Shown here: positions 6,053 to 15,373 of the stretch, one piece after another
How the letters are laid out: every line of letters begins with the position of its first letter
How positions within the stretch are numbered: position 1 is the stretch's first letter
NCBI GenBank assembly: GCA_003151155.1
Contig: PLWX01000051.1
Span: 4,361-45,609, forward strand
Reading direction: 5' to 3'
DNA: 41,249 bases
DNA from: Acidobacteriaceae bacterium
Lineage (GTDB): Bacteria; Acidobacteriota; Terriglobia; Terriglobales; Acidobacteriaceae
Program-made: the position numbers and the translations under genes
Notes under the pieces: generated by a model
Told to the model about the DNA's origin: nothing
Seen by the model: the letters and a program-made list of their open reading frames with translations, nothing else
Databases searched by the model: none

Positions 6053-7552
6053 ATGAGTGTCCGAAAGCGTCTGCCGCAACCTGCCATAGCGGCTATCATG
6101 AGTTCACCCCGTATGACGTTGGATTGGCAAACCTGTTCCCGGGCGCGGCTTTCGCGGGATGCGCGCTTCGACGGCGAGTTCTTCATCGGCGTACTGACCA
6201 GCGGTGTCTACTGCCGTTCCATCTGCCCGGCGCGTACTGCCAAAGAGGCCAACGTTCGCTACTACCCGACCGCCGCAGCAGCGGCTGAGGCAGGGTTTCG
6301 TCCATGTCTCCGGTGTCGGCCCGAATGTTCGCCGGGAACCCCCGCCTGGCTGGGCACCCCGAATACGGTTTCACGCGCGTTGCGCTTGCTGAACGAAGGT
6401 GGGTTGGAAGATGGAGGCGTGGAGACCCTGGCTGAACGGCTAGGCATCGGGTCGCGTCATCTTCGACGGTTGTTCCTGCAGCATCTCGGGGCTTCGCCGC
6501 GAGCGGTTGCGCAGACGCGCCGGCTGCACTTCGCAAAAAAGCTGATCGATGAGACCAACTTGCCGATGAGCGAGATTGCCATTGCGGCGGGGTTTGGCTC
6601 CGTACGCCGTTTCAATGCAAGCATCTCAAAAAATTACAAGCGCACTCCTTCGAGGATACGAGCCATCGCCCGCCAGGCCGAGGTCCTGCCTGAAAACGAG
6701 TATCTGTTCCGCTTGCGTTATCGCCCTCCATTCCATTGGCAGGCGATGTTGAGCTTTCTGGCCGCCCGCGCGGTCCCGGGCGTTGAAGCTGTCGTAGGCC
6801 AAAGTTACCGCCGATCGATTTCGATTGATGGCGAAGAAGGGTATTTCGAGATTACTCACGATGAAGAGCGCCAGGCGCTGCTGGCGCGAGTGCGATTCGG
6901 GGATTCGATCGCGCTCTTCCGCATCATTGAAAGAATTCGCTCCATGTTCGATTTAAACGCGGATTGGGCGGCTATTGCGAAAAATCTGAAGAGCGATCCG
7001 CTGTTGGTAAAGCGGGTGGAGTCCACTCCTGGACTCAGGGTTCCGGGCTGTTGGGATGGATTTGAATTGGCGGTGCGGGCAATCTTAGGGCAGCAGGTTA
7101 GCGTGGCGGCAGCGACCTGCATTGCGGGTCGCCTGGTTCAATCGTTTGGAAAACCGTTGGCGAAGGCGAATGGTCTTACTCATTTATTTCCCACCCCGGG
7201 TGAGCTTGCCGTAGCGCGTCGCGATCAACTGCCTATGCCGACCAAACGCGCAGAAACGATACGGTTATTGGCAAAAGCAGTGTCCGATGGGAAAGTGAGA
7301 TTCGACGATTTGATAAGCGTCGAACAATGTTTGGAAAGCTTGTGTGAAATCCCAGGAATTGGCAGGTGGACAGCACAGTACATCGCAATGCGTGCTCTCG
7401 GAGAGCCCGATGCTTTTCCATCCGGAGATCTGAGCCTGCAGCGAACCCTGGGAACCAGGAACGCTGCGGAACTCGAGCGCCGCGCGGAAGCTTGGCGACC
7501 GTGGCGAGCTTACGCAACCATTTATCTCTGGAATAGCGCGCATCCGAGCTGA
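6053..7552 (+). CDS. alkA: Ada-AlkA fusion: DNA-3-methyladenine glycosylase II with regulatory domains
   Basis: 499-aa repair protein that removes alkylated bases and probably also regulates the adaptive response. Domains in order: Ada metal-binding domain with four zinc cysteines (Cys54, Cys58, Cys85, Cys88 in GVYCRSICPAR and RPCLRCRPE); AraC-type helix-turn-helix at about 100-195; AlkA N-terminal domain; HhH-GPD glycosylase with the hairpin EIPGIGRWTAQYIA near 432-445 and the catalytic Asp in SGDLSLQR near 458. There is no O6-methylguanine methyltransferase domain. This architecture is known in AlkA of several actinobacteria. I prefer the ATG at 6053 because AGAGGT precedes it; an upstream ATG at 6023 adds ten residues. 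It converges on tsaD with only a 3-bp gap. Confidence 0.93.
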   Translation: MSVRKRLPQPAIAAIMSSPRMTLDWQTCSRARLSRDARFDGEFFIGVLTSGVYCRSICPARTAKEANVRYYPTAAAAAEAGFRPCLRCRPECSPGTPAWLGTPNTVSRALRLLNEGGLEDGGVETLAERLGIGSRHLRRLFLQHLGASPRAVAQTRRLHFAKKLIDETNLPMSEIAIAAGFGSVRRFNASISKNYKRTPSRIRAIARQAEVLPENEYLFRLRYRPPFHWQAMLSFLAARAVPGVEAVVGQSYRRSISIDGEEGYFEITHDEERQALLARVRFGDSIALFRIIERIRSMFDLNADWAAIAKNLKSDPLLVKRVESTPGLRVPGCWDGFELAVRAILGQQVSVAAATCIAGRLVQSFGKPLAKANGLTHLFPTPGELAVARRDQLPMPTKRAETIRLLAKAVSDGKVRFDDLISVEQCLESLCEIPGIGRWTAQYIAMRALGEPDAFPSGDLSLQRTLGTRNAAELERRAEAWRPWRAYATIYLWNSAHPS

Positions 7553-7555
7553 GTT

Positions 7556-8701
7556 CTAACGAAGGCGGAGGTTGGCTTCCGCATTGAGATCCGGCGCAGC
7601 GAAATCACCCGCCAGGAATCGTGGATAGGCGGCAGCAGCGATCATGGCTGCATTGTCCGTGGAGAGCGGCCGCGACGGGAAATATACAGGCAGCCCCTTT
7701 TCGGACCCTCTGCGCTCGAAAGTCTCGCGAAGCTCGGCATTCGCAGCAACGCCTCCAGTGACGAGCAACGTGGAAACATTATTTTCAGTGGCCGCATGGA
7801 ATGTCTTCGAGACAAGATCATTGACCACCGATCGCTGGAAAGACGCTACCAGGTCGAGCGTCTGCTTATCGCAGAGTCTCAAGTACTCGTCGGGCGTAGG
7901 TTTCGCGATCGCTTTCAGGGCAGCGCGGCGCTCTTCAATGGCGGCACGCATGTTGTTCAATTCGACGTAGCGAAGGACGGCGGTCTTAATTCCGCTGTAT
8001 GAAAAATCCACCCGCGATTCAGCGTCGGCGTGCTGGTTCTTCGGATTGCGGTCACGGTGTTTCATCTGCGCGAAAGAAAACTTCACGGCTTGCGGATCGC
8101 CATGTTTCGCGAGGCGATCGATGATCGGCCCTCCCGGATACCCGAGTCCTAACAGCTTTGCAACCTTGTCGAAAGCTTCGCCGGCGGCATCATCGCGGGT
8201 GTGACCGATGTCGCGGTAAGTCCACGCGGCATCCTTTTCCTCCGCCAGGTAGAGATGGGTGTGGCCGCCGCTGACTACGAGCGCAAGCACCGGGAACTGC
8301 ACCTGGTGGTGGCCGTGCTGGCGGAGTTCGAGCAGCACCGCGTGAATGTGGCCTTCGAGATGGTTCACGCCGATGAGTGGTTTATCGAGTGCGAACGATA
8401 ATGCTTTTGCGTAGCTGATACCCACGAGAAGCGCGCCCGTGAGCCCGGGCCCGCGGGTGACCGCGATAGCGTCAATGTTGTCGTAGCTCCGGCCGGCGTC
8501 TTCGATAGCCTTGCGCACTACGGGAACGATGGCTTTTAAATGTTCGCGCGAGGCGAGTTCAGGAACGACGCCCCCATAAGGCATGTGGGTGAAGATTTGC
8601 GAGAACACCACGCTCGAGAGAATCTGCTCGCCATTGCGGATCACCGCTGCGGCAGTTTCGTCGCAGGAACTCTCAATGCCCAGTATGAACGCGTCGGCCA
8701 T
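7556..8701 (-). CDS. tsaD: tRNA N6-adenosine threonylcarbamoyltransferase TsaD
   Basis: 381-aa ASKHA-fold protein that transfers the threonylcarbamoyl group to A37 of ANN-decoding tRNAs, working with TsaB and TsaE in the cytoplasm. Visible signatures: LGIESSCDETAAAV at the N-terminus, the metal-binding NHLEGH (His114 and His118), VSGGHTHL, the FSYSGIKTAV motif, VTGGVAANAELR and the C-terminal STDNAAMIA with the metal-ligand Asp. The length is slightly above the usual 335-345 residues because of inserts near 120-130 and 255-275. The ATG at 8701 starts the conserved domain. No clear ribosome site is seen. TsaB and TsaE are not in the window. Confidence 0.95.
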   Translation of the reverse strand: MADAFILGIESSCDETAAAVIRNGEQILSSVVFSQIFTHMPYGGVVPELASREHLKAIVPVVRKAIEDAGRSYDNIDAIAVTRGPGLTGALLVGISYAKALSFALDKPLIGVNHLEGHIHAVLLELRQHGHHQVQFPVLALVVSGGHTHLYLAEEKDAAWTYRDIGHTRDDAAGEAFDKVAKLLGLGYPGGPIIDRLAKHGDPQAVKFSFAQMKHRDRNPKNQHADAESRVDFSYSGIKTAVLRYVELNNMRAAIEERRAALKAIAKPTPDEYLRLCDKQTLDLVASFQRSVVNDLVSKTFHAATENNVSTLLVTGGVAANAELRETFERRGSEKGLPVYFPSRPLSTDNAAMIAAAAYPRFLAGDFAAPDLNAEANLRLR

Positions 8702-8837
8702 GATGATTTCATTCTAACTGCTGCGCCCTCAAGACGGCAGGTGCTCTGGGGCGACGCAATTCAAGGTCGGAGCACTCGCCCCGACTTCGGCATCTAAGGG
8801 GTGGCGGAGTTTTTATAGATCCCACATCTTTTGGCGG

Positions 8838-9029
8838 GGATGACAGTCTCGACAGGTTTTCTGGATCGCGATCGCGGTCGCTCTCCTCTTCATCGTCTCA
8901 GGACTCTTTGGCCCCGGTCTCCGATATAAGATCGCGGCGACTCGTTTGCACCGAAGCCGAGAGGCACTGATCGCTTCCGATCATCTGCCATTGGTCGCGG
9001 AGTTCGAGGTAGGAAAGGCGAAGGAATGA
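8838..9029 (+). pseudogene. Small membrane-protein reading frame lacking a normal start
   Basis: From 8844 to 9029 one frame reads QVFWIAIAVALLFIVSGLFG followed by a basic tail and ends ...VGKAKE. This is a convincing transmembrane helix with high third-position GC. The stop overlaps the start of the next gene as ATGA (9026-9029), as in coupled genes. However, this frame has a TGA at 8841-8843 and no ATG, GTG or TTG before the helix. An ATG at 8840 in another frame, preceded by GGCGGGG, would reach this frame with one extra base near 8850. It is therefore either a frameshifted gene, a sequencing error, or a relic. The 136 bp upstream to tsaD contain nothing else recognisable. Confidence 0.45.
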
Positions 9030-9691
9030 AAGTGCTTTTATTCGGTGCCACAGGAATGGTTGGGCAAGGCGTGTTGCGCGAATGTCTAGCGGACCCGGCG
9101 GTTGAGTTGGTGCAGACGCTCGGACGCACGGCGACCGGAATAAAAAATGCGAAATTGAAAGAAGTCGTGCACGCGGACCTGTTCCAGTGCGAAAAGATCG
9201 CCGATCAATTGACCGGCTTTGACGCATGCTTCTTCTGTCTCGGCCAGACTTCGAGTGGGATGAAGGAAGTTGATTACGAGCGGGTGACGTATCAACTCAC
9301 CATGGCGGCTGCAGAAGCTCTCAGTCGATTGAATCCGGCAATGACATTCATCTATGTGTCCGGTCAGGGAACCGATAGCTCAGAGCGCGGGAGCGTTATG
9401 TGGGCGCGGGTGAAAGGCAAAACGGAAAATGCTTTACTCCGGCTGCCATTTGCGGGCGCTTACATGTTTCGTCCCGGCATCATTCAACCGCTCGACGGGA
9501 TCACATCGCGAACTCGGCTTTATCGCCTGTTCTATGCGGCATCGAAACCGTTCCTTCCGATATTGCGGTGGGCACTGCCGAACGAGGTATTAACGACGCG
9601 GCAGATTGGTAAGGCGATGTTGCATGTGACGCGATCGGGCTTTCCCAAGCGTGTACTGGAGAGTCGCGACATCCGCGTCGCGGCTGAGTAG
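9026..9691 (+). CDS. NAD(P)-binding epimerase-like protein (atypical SDR)
   Basis: 221-aa Rossmann-fold protein. The N-terminal [16 protein letters not shown] carries the G-x-x-G-x-x-G nucleotide-binding motif. [12 protein letters not shown] and [12 protein letters not shown] align with the atypical short-chain dehydrogenase group that includes HTATIP2-like proteins. These often bind NADPH without a known reaction, and the classic YxxxK pair is not evident, though WARVKGKTE is in the equivalent region. AGGAAAGGCGAAGGA precedes the ATG. It overlaps the end of the membrane reading frame just upstream by 4 nt, and is followed 20 nt later by the kinase promoter. Confidence 0.85.
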   Translation: MKVLLFGATGMVGQGVLRECLADPAVELVQTLGRTATGIKNAKLKEVVHADLFQCEKIADQLTGFDACFFCLGQTSSGMKEVDYERVTYQLTMAAAEALSRLNPAMTFIYVSGQGTDSSERGSVMWARVKGKTENALLRLPFAGAYMFRPGIIQPLDGITSRTRLYRLFYAASKPFLPILRWALPNEVLTTRQIGKAMLHVTRSGFPKRVLESRDIRVAAE

Positions 9692-9711
9692 AGCTTCCAG
9701 TGCAGTTTCCG

Positions 9712-9740
9712 TTGACGATCCTGGCCATTGCACATACCAT
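9712..9740 (+). promoter_or_regulatory. Promoter of the Ser/Thr kinase gene
   Basis: TTGACG (9712-9717), 17-nt spacer, TACCAT (9735-9740). The start codon is only 15 nt past the -10 box, so the transcript should have a leader of about 8 nt. Confidence 0.6.
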
Positions 9741-9755
9741 GCTTACCTCGCGCGA

Positions 9756-12740
9756 ATGATCGACCAGACCGTCTCACATTACCGGATCATCGAAAAAATC
9801 GGCGGTGGCGGCATGGGCGTCGTCTACAAAGCCGAGGACCTTGAGCTGCGACGGTTTGTCGCTCTCAAATTCCTGCCCGATAACGTTTCAAAGGACCTGC
9901 AAGCGTTAGAGAGATTCCGCCGCGAGGCGCGCGCTGCGTCCGCGTTGAACCATCCCAATATCTGTACGATCTACGAGATCGGCAAGCACGAAGACCACAC
10001 TTTCATCGTCATGGAGTTTCTCGATGGCATGACGCTCAAACACCGCATCAGCGGCAGACCGTTGGACACGGAGTTGTTGCTGGGGATGGCGATCGAGATT
10101 GCCGATGCGTTGGACGCCTCTCACTCCCAGGGAATCATTCATCGCGACATCAAGCCAGCGAACATCTTCATAACCAAGCGCGGTCATGCCAAGGTGTTGG
10201 ACTTTGGCCTGGCAAAAGTAGCGCTCGAAGATGCCGGCGTGACCAGCTCCGGGCTCGCCGCAGGGGCGCAGCAGCACTTGACCAGTCCTGGGACGATGAT
10301 CGGAACAACGGCGTACATGTCTCCGGAACAGGTGCGAGCACGCGAACTGGATGCACGTACCGACTTGTTTTCATTTGGAGCAGTGCTCTACGAAATGGCG
10401 ACTGGAGATATTCCGTTTCGTGGTGAAAGTTCGGCCGTCATCTGTTCGGAAATACTATCGACTGATCCAGTGCCGCCGATGCGTTTGAATCCAAACATCC
10501 CGCCGAAATTGGATGACGTGATCCTGCGTTTGCTGGAGAAAGACAAAGATCTGCGCTACCAGCATGCGTCGGATCTGCGTTCGGATCTGCAGCGGCTAAA
10601 ACGAGATTCGGAAACCGGGCGCACCTCTTCTTCTTCGCGATCTGGTTCGAGTGCCTCCGCGGGAAGTTCCCCGTCGCAACTTGCATCACACGGAGAGCCT
10701 CCATCCGCACCTTCTCAATCCCAATCGGTGGGCGGTGCGGCGGTTGCGGTTGCCTCGGACTCCACGCACAAGACGGCGGCGGTCAATCCACCTTCAGAAG
10801 TGACAGCGGCACCGTCGAAGTCCGTTCCGTGGAAGGTTGTGGGTCCGATTGCAGTGGTGATCGTAGCGCTCCTTGCAGGTGTGTTTTATTGGCGAAGCCA
10901 GCGAAAAGCGCCGGAACTGACAGATAAGGATCAGCTGATCCTCGCCGACTTCACCAACCAGACGGGTGACCCTGTGTTCGACGCCACGCTGAAAGAGGCC
11001 CTGGCGATCCAGTTAGAGCAGTCGCCAATGCTTCAGTTGGTAAGCGACGCGGAACTGCACAATAACCTGCAGTATTTGGGGCAATCGAAGGATCAGAAGA
11101 TTACCGGAGAATTGGCCCAGCAGATCGGTCAGCGATTGGGTGTGAAGGCGTATCTCGCCGGCACCATCGCAAGCTTGGGCAGTTCGTATGTGATTTCGAT
11201 CAATGCAGTGAACTGTTCCACTGGCGAAATCTTTGCGCGCGAGCAGGAGACTGCTCCCGACAAGACGACTGTCCTCAAAGCGGTTTCGACAGCGGCAACC
11301 GCATTGCGCGCGCATCTCGGCGAATCGATGGCATCGATTCAGAAGCTCTCGACGCCGTACACCAATGTTACGACCTCGTCTCTGCAGGCGTTTCATGCCT
11401 TCTCGCTTGGCGAGGACCAGCACCGAATCGGACGAGATTTTCCGCAAGCGGAATCTTTTTACAAGCAGGCGATTCAACTCGATCCTACCTTTGCGATGGC
11501 GTTGGCGAGGCTCGGCGTGGTCTACGGCAATGTGGGCTCGGCAAGCAAGTCCCTGGAGTTGTTGAAGAAGGCTTACGATTTGCGCGAGCACGTAACCGAA
11601 CGCGAACGGATGTACATCGAGTCGCAGTATGCGTTGCAACAGGGCGACATGCCGAAAGCGTTAGAGTCCTACAAGTTATTTGTAACTACCTACCCGCGTG
11701 ATGCAGCCGCCTGGAATAACCTCGCCACGGCGTACGGAATAGTAGGTGAACTTGAGCAATCGGCGGACGGCTTCAAGAAGACTTGGGAAATCGCGAAGTG
11801 GGACAACGTGGCGGCCAACAACGCAGCGAGCGCGTACATCAGCATCGACAAGATGGAAGAAGGCGAGCGTCTGTTGCAAGAAGGAGCGGCACAAGGCGGT
11901 GGGGACGATATCAATTTCCTGTCCGCTGTGGCGACAGACGGTTACCTTCGTGGGCGTGCTGACTGGGAAACGGGTATGGCCAAGACGGCCGGGCGCCCCG
12001 ACGGTTTTGCGGTAGAGACGACGACTGCTGGCCTGTACTTTGATGCAGGCCGGATACGAGAGGCCGACCAGCATTGGGAACATGCGGCACAACGCGCCGA
12101 ACAGCAACACTTGGCCGATACCGCCGGTAGCATCTATGCGATCGAAGCGACTTACACCGCGCTGATTGGAAATTGTGCGGGTGCACGCGAAGCGGCGCAC
12201 CGCGCGTTGGCAACCGATCGATCGGCAGTCACTGTGCCACAAGCTGCACTCGGAATGGCGTTATGCGGCGACGGCCCGGCGGCCCTGAAAGAAATGGAAC
12301 GGGTGGCGGCGGAACAGCCAATGAACACGCTGGTGACCCAGGTCTTTCTCCCCGAGGTGAAGGCCGCCATCGCCCTTTCGCAGCGTCATTACGATGACGT
12401 GGCGCGGATCCTCGAGCCAGCCGCGGCTTATCCCCTGGTTTCAAAGCTACCGCAATTGCTCGGAGCGGCTTCTCTAGAAGCGCGTCATCCGGAGCAGGCA
12501 GTCAACGATTATCGGCCATGCTTACGATACCGCGGCGCGACCGTCGGCGAAGGCGCAGGTGGAGGGCAAGCACCAGACTACGCGCTGTGTTTGTTGGGCA
12601 CGGCGAGGGCACAAGCGCAATTTGATAAGACGGCAGCGGCGAAAAGCTACCAGCAGCTATTAGAAATCTGGAAGCACGCCGATACCGATTTCGCGCTAGC
12701 CAACGATGCTAAGCGTGAACTCGCGGCGTTGGGAAAGTGA
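9756..12740 (+). CDS. Transmembrane Ser/Thr protein kinase with TPR repeats
   Basis: 994-aa Hanks-type kinase. The kinase domain spans about 9-275: Gly loop GGGGMGVVY (16-24), Lys38 in VALKFL, catalytic HRDIKPAN (from His129), Asp149 in DFGLAK, and the activation-segment [21 protein letters not shown] Ser/Ala/Pro-rich linker follows, then a transmembrane helix near 360-380 ([19 protein letters not shown]). The outer part starts [14 protein letters not shown], resembling the TolB/FlgO-type domain, and continues with TPR repeats to the C-terminus. This layout is common in acidobacteria. The ATG at 9756 starts [11 protein letters not shown], right at the kinase fold; the longer TTG-started frame overlaps the upstream gene. 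Substrates are unknown. It converges on the aminotransferase gene with a 7-bp gap. Confidence 0.93.
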   Translation: MIDQTVSHYRIIEKIGGGGMGVVYKAEDLELRRFVALKFLPDNVSKDLQALERFRREARAASALNHPNICTIYEIGKHEDHTFIVMEFLDGMTLKHRISGRPLDTELLLGMAIEIADALDASHSQGIIHRDIKPANIFITKRGHAKVLDFGLAKVALEDAGVTSSGLAAGAQQHLTSPGTMIGTTAYMSPEQVRARELDARTDLFSFGAVLYEMATGDIPFRGESSAVICSEILSTDPVPPMRLNPNIPPKLDDVILRLLEKDKDLRYQHASDLRSDLQRLKRDSETGRTSSSSRSGSSASAGSSPSQLASHGEPPSAPSQSQSVGGAAVAVASDSTHKTAAVNPPSEVTAAPSKSVPWKVVGPIAVVIVALLAGVFYWRSQRKAPELTDKDQLILADFTNQTGDPVFDATLKEALAIQLEQSPMLQLVSDAELHNNLQYLGQSKDQKITGELAQQIGQRLGVKAYLAGTIASLGSSYVISINAVNCSTGEIFAREQETAPDKTTVLKAVSTAATALRAHLGESMASIQKLSTPYTNVTTSSLQAFHAFSLGEDQHRIGRDFPQAESFYKQAIQLDPTFAMALARLGVVYGNVGSASKSLELLKKAYDLREHVTERERMYIESQYALQQGDMPKALESYKLFVTTYPRDAAAWNNLATAYGIVGELEQSADGFKKTWEIAKWDNVAANNAASAYISIDKMEEGERLLQEGAAQGGGDDINFLSAVATDGYLRGRADWETGMAKTAGRPDGFAVETTTAGLYFDAGRIREADQHWEHAAQRAEQQHLADTAGSIYAIEATYTALIGNCAGAREAAHRALATDRSAVTVPQAALGMALCGDGPAALKEMERVAAEQPMNTLVTQVFLPEVKAAIALSQRHYDDVARILEPAAAYPLVSKLPQLLGAASLEARHPEQAVNDYRPCLRYRGATVGEGAGGGQAPDYALCLLGTARAQAQFDKTAAAKSYQQLLEIWKHADTDFALANDAKRELAALGK

Positions 12741-12747
12741 TCTCCTG

Positions 12748-13929
12748 CTAGCGGTAGAACTCTCGCAACGCATCGACAACGCGTTGCTGTTCGTCGTCGG
12801 TAATCTCGGGGAATATCGGAAGAGCCAGCACCTCTTTGGCGGCGAGTTCGGTGTGGGGCAGGTCCCCTTCGCGATAGCCGAGATAGCTGAAACAATCCTG
12901 CATGTGTAGCGGAACCGGGTAGTAGACTTCGCTGCCAACGCCGCGAGCGGTGAGGAACGGACGGAGTTCGTCGCGGCGCTTCACGCGAATCACGTATTGG
13001 TGATAGATATGGTGAGCTTGCGGCAACGTGCACAGCAGGCGCACAGGTTCTTTCGCAGCCCAGCCGCCGCGAGACGCAGGCGCCGCGAGACGGCAATCGA
13101 CCAGCATCTGGTCGTATCGGGCGGCAATCTCTCGCCGCCGCGCATTCCACCGGTCGAGATACTTCAGTTTTACACGCAGCACAGCGGCCTGAATCGAGTC
13201 CAGCCGGCTATTCCAACCGATTTCCTCGTGGTAGTAGCGCACTCGGCTGCCATGATTGCGCAACCGGCGTACATGATCGGCCATCTCCGCATCGTTGGTG
13301 GTTACGAGTCCACCGTCTCCGAAAGCGCTCAAGTTCTTGGTTGGATAGAAACTAAATCCTGCGGCGTGCCCCAAGGTTCCGGCACGGCGTCCCCGCCAGC
13401 TGGCTCCGAAGGCTTGCGCGGCATCTTCGACGATCTTCAGGCTGTGGTCACGGCTGAACCGCTCGAAGCGATCCATGTCCGCACACTGCCCGTAGAGATG
13501 CACCGGCATCGAGGCCTTGACCGCCGCGGCGCCTGCTGAATAGAGCTTGGCTTCGACTTGGCCCGGGTCGAGGTTCAGTGTGTCGGGATGAATGTCGACG
13601 AAAACCGGACGCGCGCCGCAGCGGATGATCGAACTGGCGGTGGCGAAGAAACTAAAAGAAGTTGTGATGACGCTGTCCCCGGCGCCCACGCCACACGATT
13701 CAAGGGCGAGCCACAGAGCGTCCGTGCCTGAGGCGCAGCCGACAGCCGCCTTGGCCCCGAGGAAGCTGGCAGATTCGCGCTCGAAGGCCTGCACCGCTTC
13801 CCCGAGTACAAGGTGTTGCGACTCGCAGACCTCCTCGATGGCGGCATAGATTTCTTCGCGAATCAACGCGAATTGCCGCTTGAGATCGAGCATCGGAACG
13901 GGCGCGACGGTGGTAGTGATCTCGGACAT
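12748..13929 (-). CDS. DegT/DnrJ/EryC1 family aminotransferase
   Basis: 393-aa PLP-dependent sugar-nucleotide aminotransferase of the type that makes amino sugars for O-antigen or glycoprotein. It has MLDLKRQFA near the N-terminus, ASGTDALWLAL for phosphate binding, VEDAAQAFGA with the PLP-ring Asp, and the Schiff-base lysine Lys198 in FYPTKNLSAFGDGG. LRNHGSRVRYYHEEIGWNSRLDSIQAA and HIYHQYVIR complete the family pattern. I chose the ATG at 13929; a TTG at 13938 adds three residues. It stands alone with no neighbouring sugar-nucleotide genes, so the exact substrate is open. Confidence 0.93.
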   Translation of the reverse strand: MSEITTTVAPVPMLDLKRQFALIREEIYAAIEEVCESQHLVLGEAVQAFERESASFLGAKAAVGCASGTDALWLALESCGVGAGDSVITTSFSFFATASSIIRCGARPVFVDIHPDTLNLDPGQVEAKLYSAGAAAVKASMPVHLYGQCADMDRFERFSRDHSLKIVEDAAQAFGASWRGRRAGTLGHAAGFSFYPTKNLSAFGDGGLVTTNDAEMADHVRRLRNHGSRVRYYHEEIGWNSRLDSIQAAVLRVKLKYLDRWNARRREIAARYDQMLVDCRLAAPASRGGWAAKEPVRLLCTLPQAHHIYHQYVIRVKRRDELRPFLTARGVGSEVYYPVPLHMQDCFSYLGYREGDLPHTELAAKEVLALPIFPEITDDEQQRVVDALREFYR

Positions 13930-14008
13930 CGGAGCCAAAATTGTAACAAGAAAAGCAGGCTGCCAAGGTACATCTCTGACCTGAGAACGGCTCGCGCGTG
14001 CAGCTCTG

Positions 14009-14770
14009 CTACCTCACATTCGCGAACAGCGGGTAATGTGAGGCCACGCCCATCAGAAGCAAGAGCGGGAACGACAGCACGAAATTGATGCGGGAAACGA
14101 GGAATGAGAGGCGTGCGGCTTTCTGAGCTTCTGGCGGCAACGGAGTGCCGTTGGCGAGATTGATCGTCGTCCAACGGATGATCTTCTTCTGCATGCGCCA
14201 CAATAGTCCCCAAACATTGAGCATCATGAACCAGCCCATGCCTCCCCCGACGCCGATCGCGAGCATGCGATTGCTCTCCCAGCCATGCTGATTGAGAGAA
14301 ATATAGAAGAAGGCCGCGGCGACGATGATGATCGTCATGAACACGGTGAGCACCGGGCCTTTCTTAAGGACCTCGGCAGGCGACATAAGAATGCCCATTT
14401 CCAGAATGAAGGCCACGGTCCAGATACCGAAAAAGCTCCCCATCGCGGCACCCGGCTTTACTGCGGCGTTGTTAGCATCGCTGACAACGATGCTGGACCA
14501 ATACCAGACACCCGCGAGAACCGTGACAACCGAAGCCCATCGAAACCACCAGAGGGCGCGAGGCATCAGCTGGGTGACGACGAAGCCTTTTTCGCCGGGT
14601 TGAGCGGTCTTCAGCAGTGGCGTGTTCACGAGATTGAAATAATAGAGGAGTCCGACCCAGGTAATTCCCGCGATGAAATGCACCCAGCGAATGAGGAGAA
14701 GCAAGAGTGCCTGGCCCGCCTCTAAGTTCAGCTGTGGGGTCGGAATAGCGGCTAAATATGCGGCGATCAT
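14009..14770 (-). CDS. PuuD-like integral membrane protein (urate oxidase N-terminal domain family)
   Basis: 253-aa membrane protein with about six to eight hydrophobic helices. RWVHFIAGITWVGLLYYFNLVNTP near residues 28-51 is the hallmark of the membrane domain of PuuD urate hydroxylases. Other conserved-looking pieces are RALWWFRWAS and LNVWGLLWRMQKKII. The cytochrome c domain of full PuuD is absent, so urate oxidation cannot be claimed; many acidobacterial and proteobacterial relatives are of unknown function. GAGGAGATCTC before the ATG is a good ribosome site. No purine catabolism gene is adjacent. The roughly 270 bp upstream, to hfq, contain the hfq leader and no further gene. Confidence 0.8.
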   Translation of the reverse strand: MIAAYLAAIPTPQLNLEAGQALLLLLIRWVHFIAGITWVGLLYYFNLVNTPLLKTAQPGEKGFVVTQLMPRALWWFRWASVVTVLAGVWYWSSIVVSDANNAAVKPGAAMGSFFGIWTVAFILEMGILMSPAEVLKKGPVLTVFMTIIIVAAAFFYISLNQHGWESNRMLAIGVGGGMGWFMMLNVWGLLWRMQKKIIRWTTINLANGTPLPPEAQKAARLSFLVSRINFVLSFPLLLLMGVASHYPLFANVR

Positions 14771-14966
14771 GAGATCTCCTCGGGAAACACCGGTGAATTG
14801 AAACGTTTATCGGACTGGGACGTCCATCCCAGAACGGTGCAAGCGCATTGTAAAACAGCCTGGTTCAGCTGGCCGAAAAGTTGCATTTGCGCGAGGGGAG
14901 CCGTATCGTACATGTGCTCGCGTTGTCGCATTTTTTACGGCGTGAGAGTGCAGACCACATCACAGA

Positions 14967-15009
14967 CCCGGGAGAGCTCCGAAAGGGCGTAGCGGAGACG
15001 AGAACCGGG
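14967..15009 (+). promoter_or_regulatory. Nested hairpin in the hfq leader
   Basis: CCCGG (14967-14971) can pair with CCGGG (15005-15009), and within it CTCCG (14977-14981) with CGGAG (14993-14997). The structure ends 30 nt before the hfq start codon. It could modulate hfq translation, as hfq is autoregulated in other bacteria, but stems are short and this is tentative. Confidence 0.35.
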
Positions 15010-15039
15010 CTGGGCTGACCAGAAGAAGGAAGGCGAATT

Positions 15040-15327
15040 ATGGAAAACAAGCCCGCACAAAACATTCAGGATTCATTTCTCAACACGGCCCGGAAAGACA
15101 AAACGATTGTCACGATTTACCTCCTGAGTGGGGTGAAGCTGACTGGCCGTATTCGTTCCTTCGACAAGTATTCCGTCGTGTTGGATACCAACAACCAGGA
15201 ACAGCTGATCTTCAAGCATGCGATATCTACCGTGGTGTTGCCGAGACCGGCACATGGCGGCGAGGTGCGGCACGCGGACGTGAGGCCGGTTGGCGCGACG
15301 ACGCCGGCAGCACAAACGGAAGGTTAG
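15040..15327 (+). CDS. hfq: RNA chaperone Hfq
   Basis: 95-aa Sm-like protein that forms a hexamer and pairs small RNAs with mRNAs. Sm1 is visible as [23 protein letters not shown] and Sm2 as FKHAISTVV (usually YKHAIST). Gln near residue 9 (NIQDSFLN) is the conserved proximal-face residue. The tail after residue 70 is short, acidic to neutral, and variable as in other Hfq proteins. AGAAGGAAGGCG precedes the ATG. It is followed directly by hflX, the common hfq-hflX operon, so small-RNA regulation in this organism is likely Hfq-based. Confidence 0.96.
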   Translation: MENKPAQNIQDSFLNTARKDKTIVTIYLLSGVKLTGRIRSFDKYSVVLDTNNQEQLIFKHAISTVVLPRPAHGGEVRHADVRPVGATTPAAQTEG

Positions 15328-15373
15328 TATCGCCCGCCGTAAGCGACCGGGTAGCGACGAGAACTCGCTAGTT

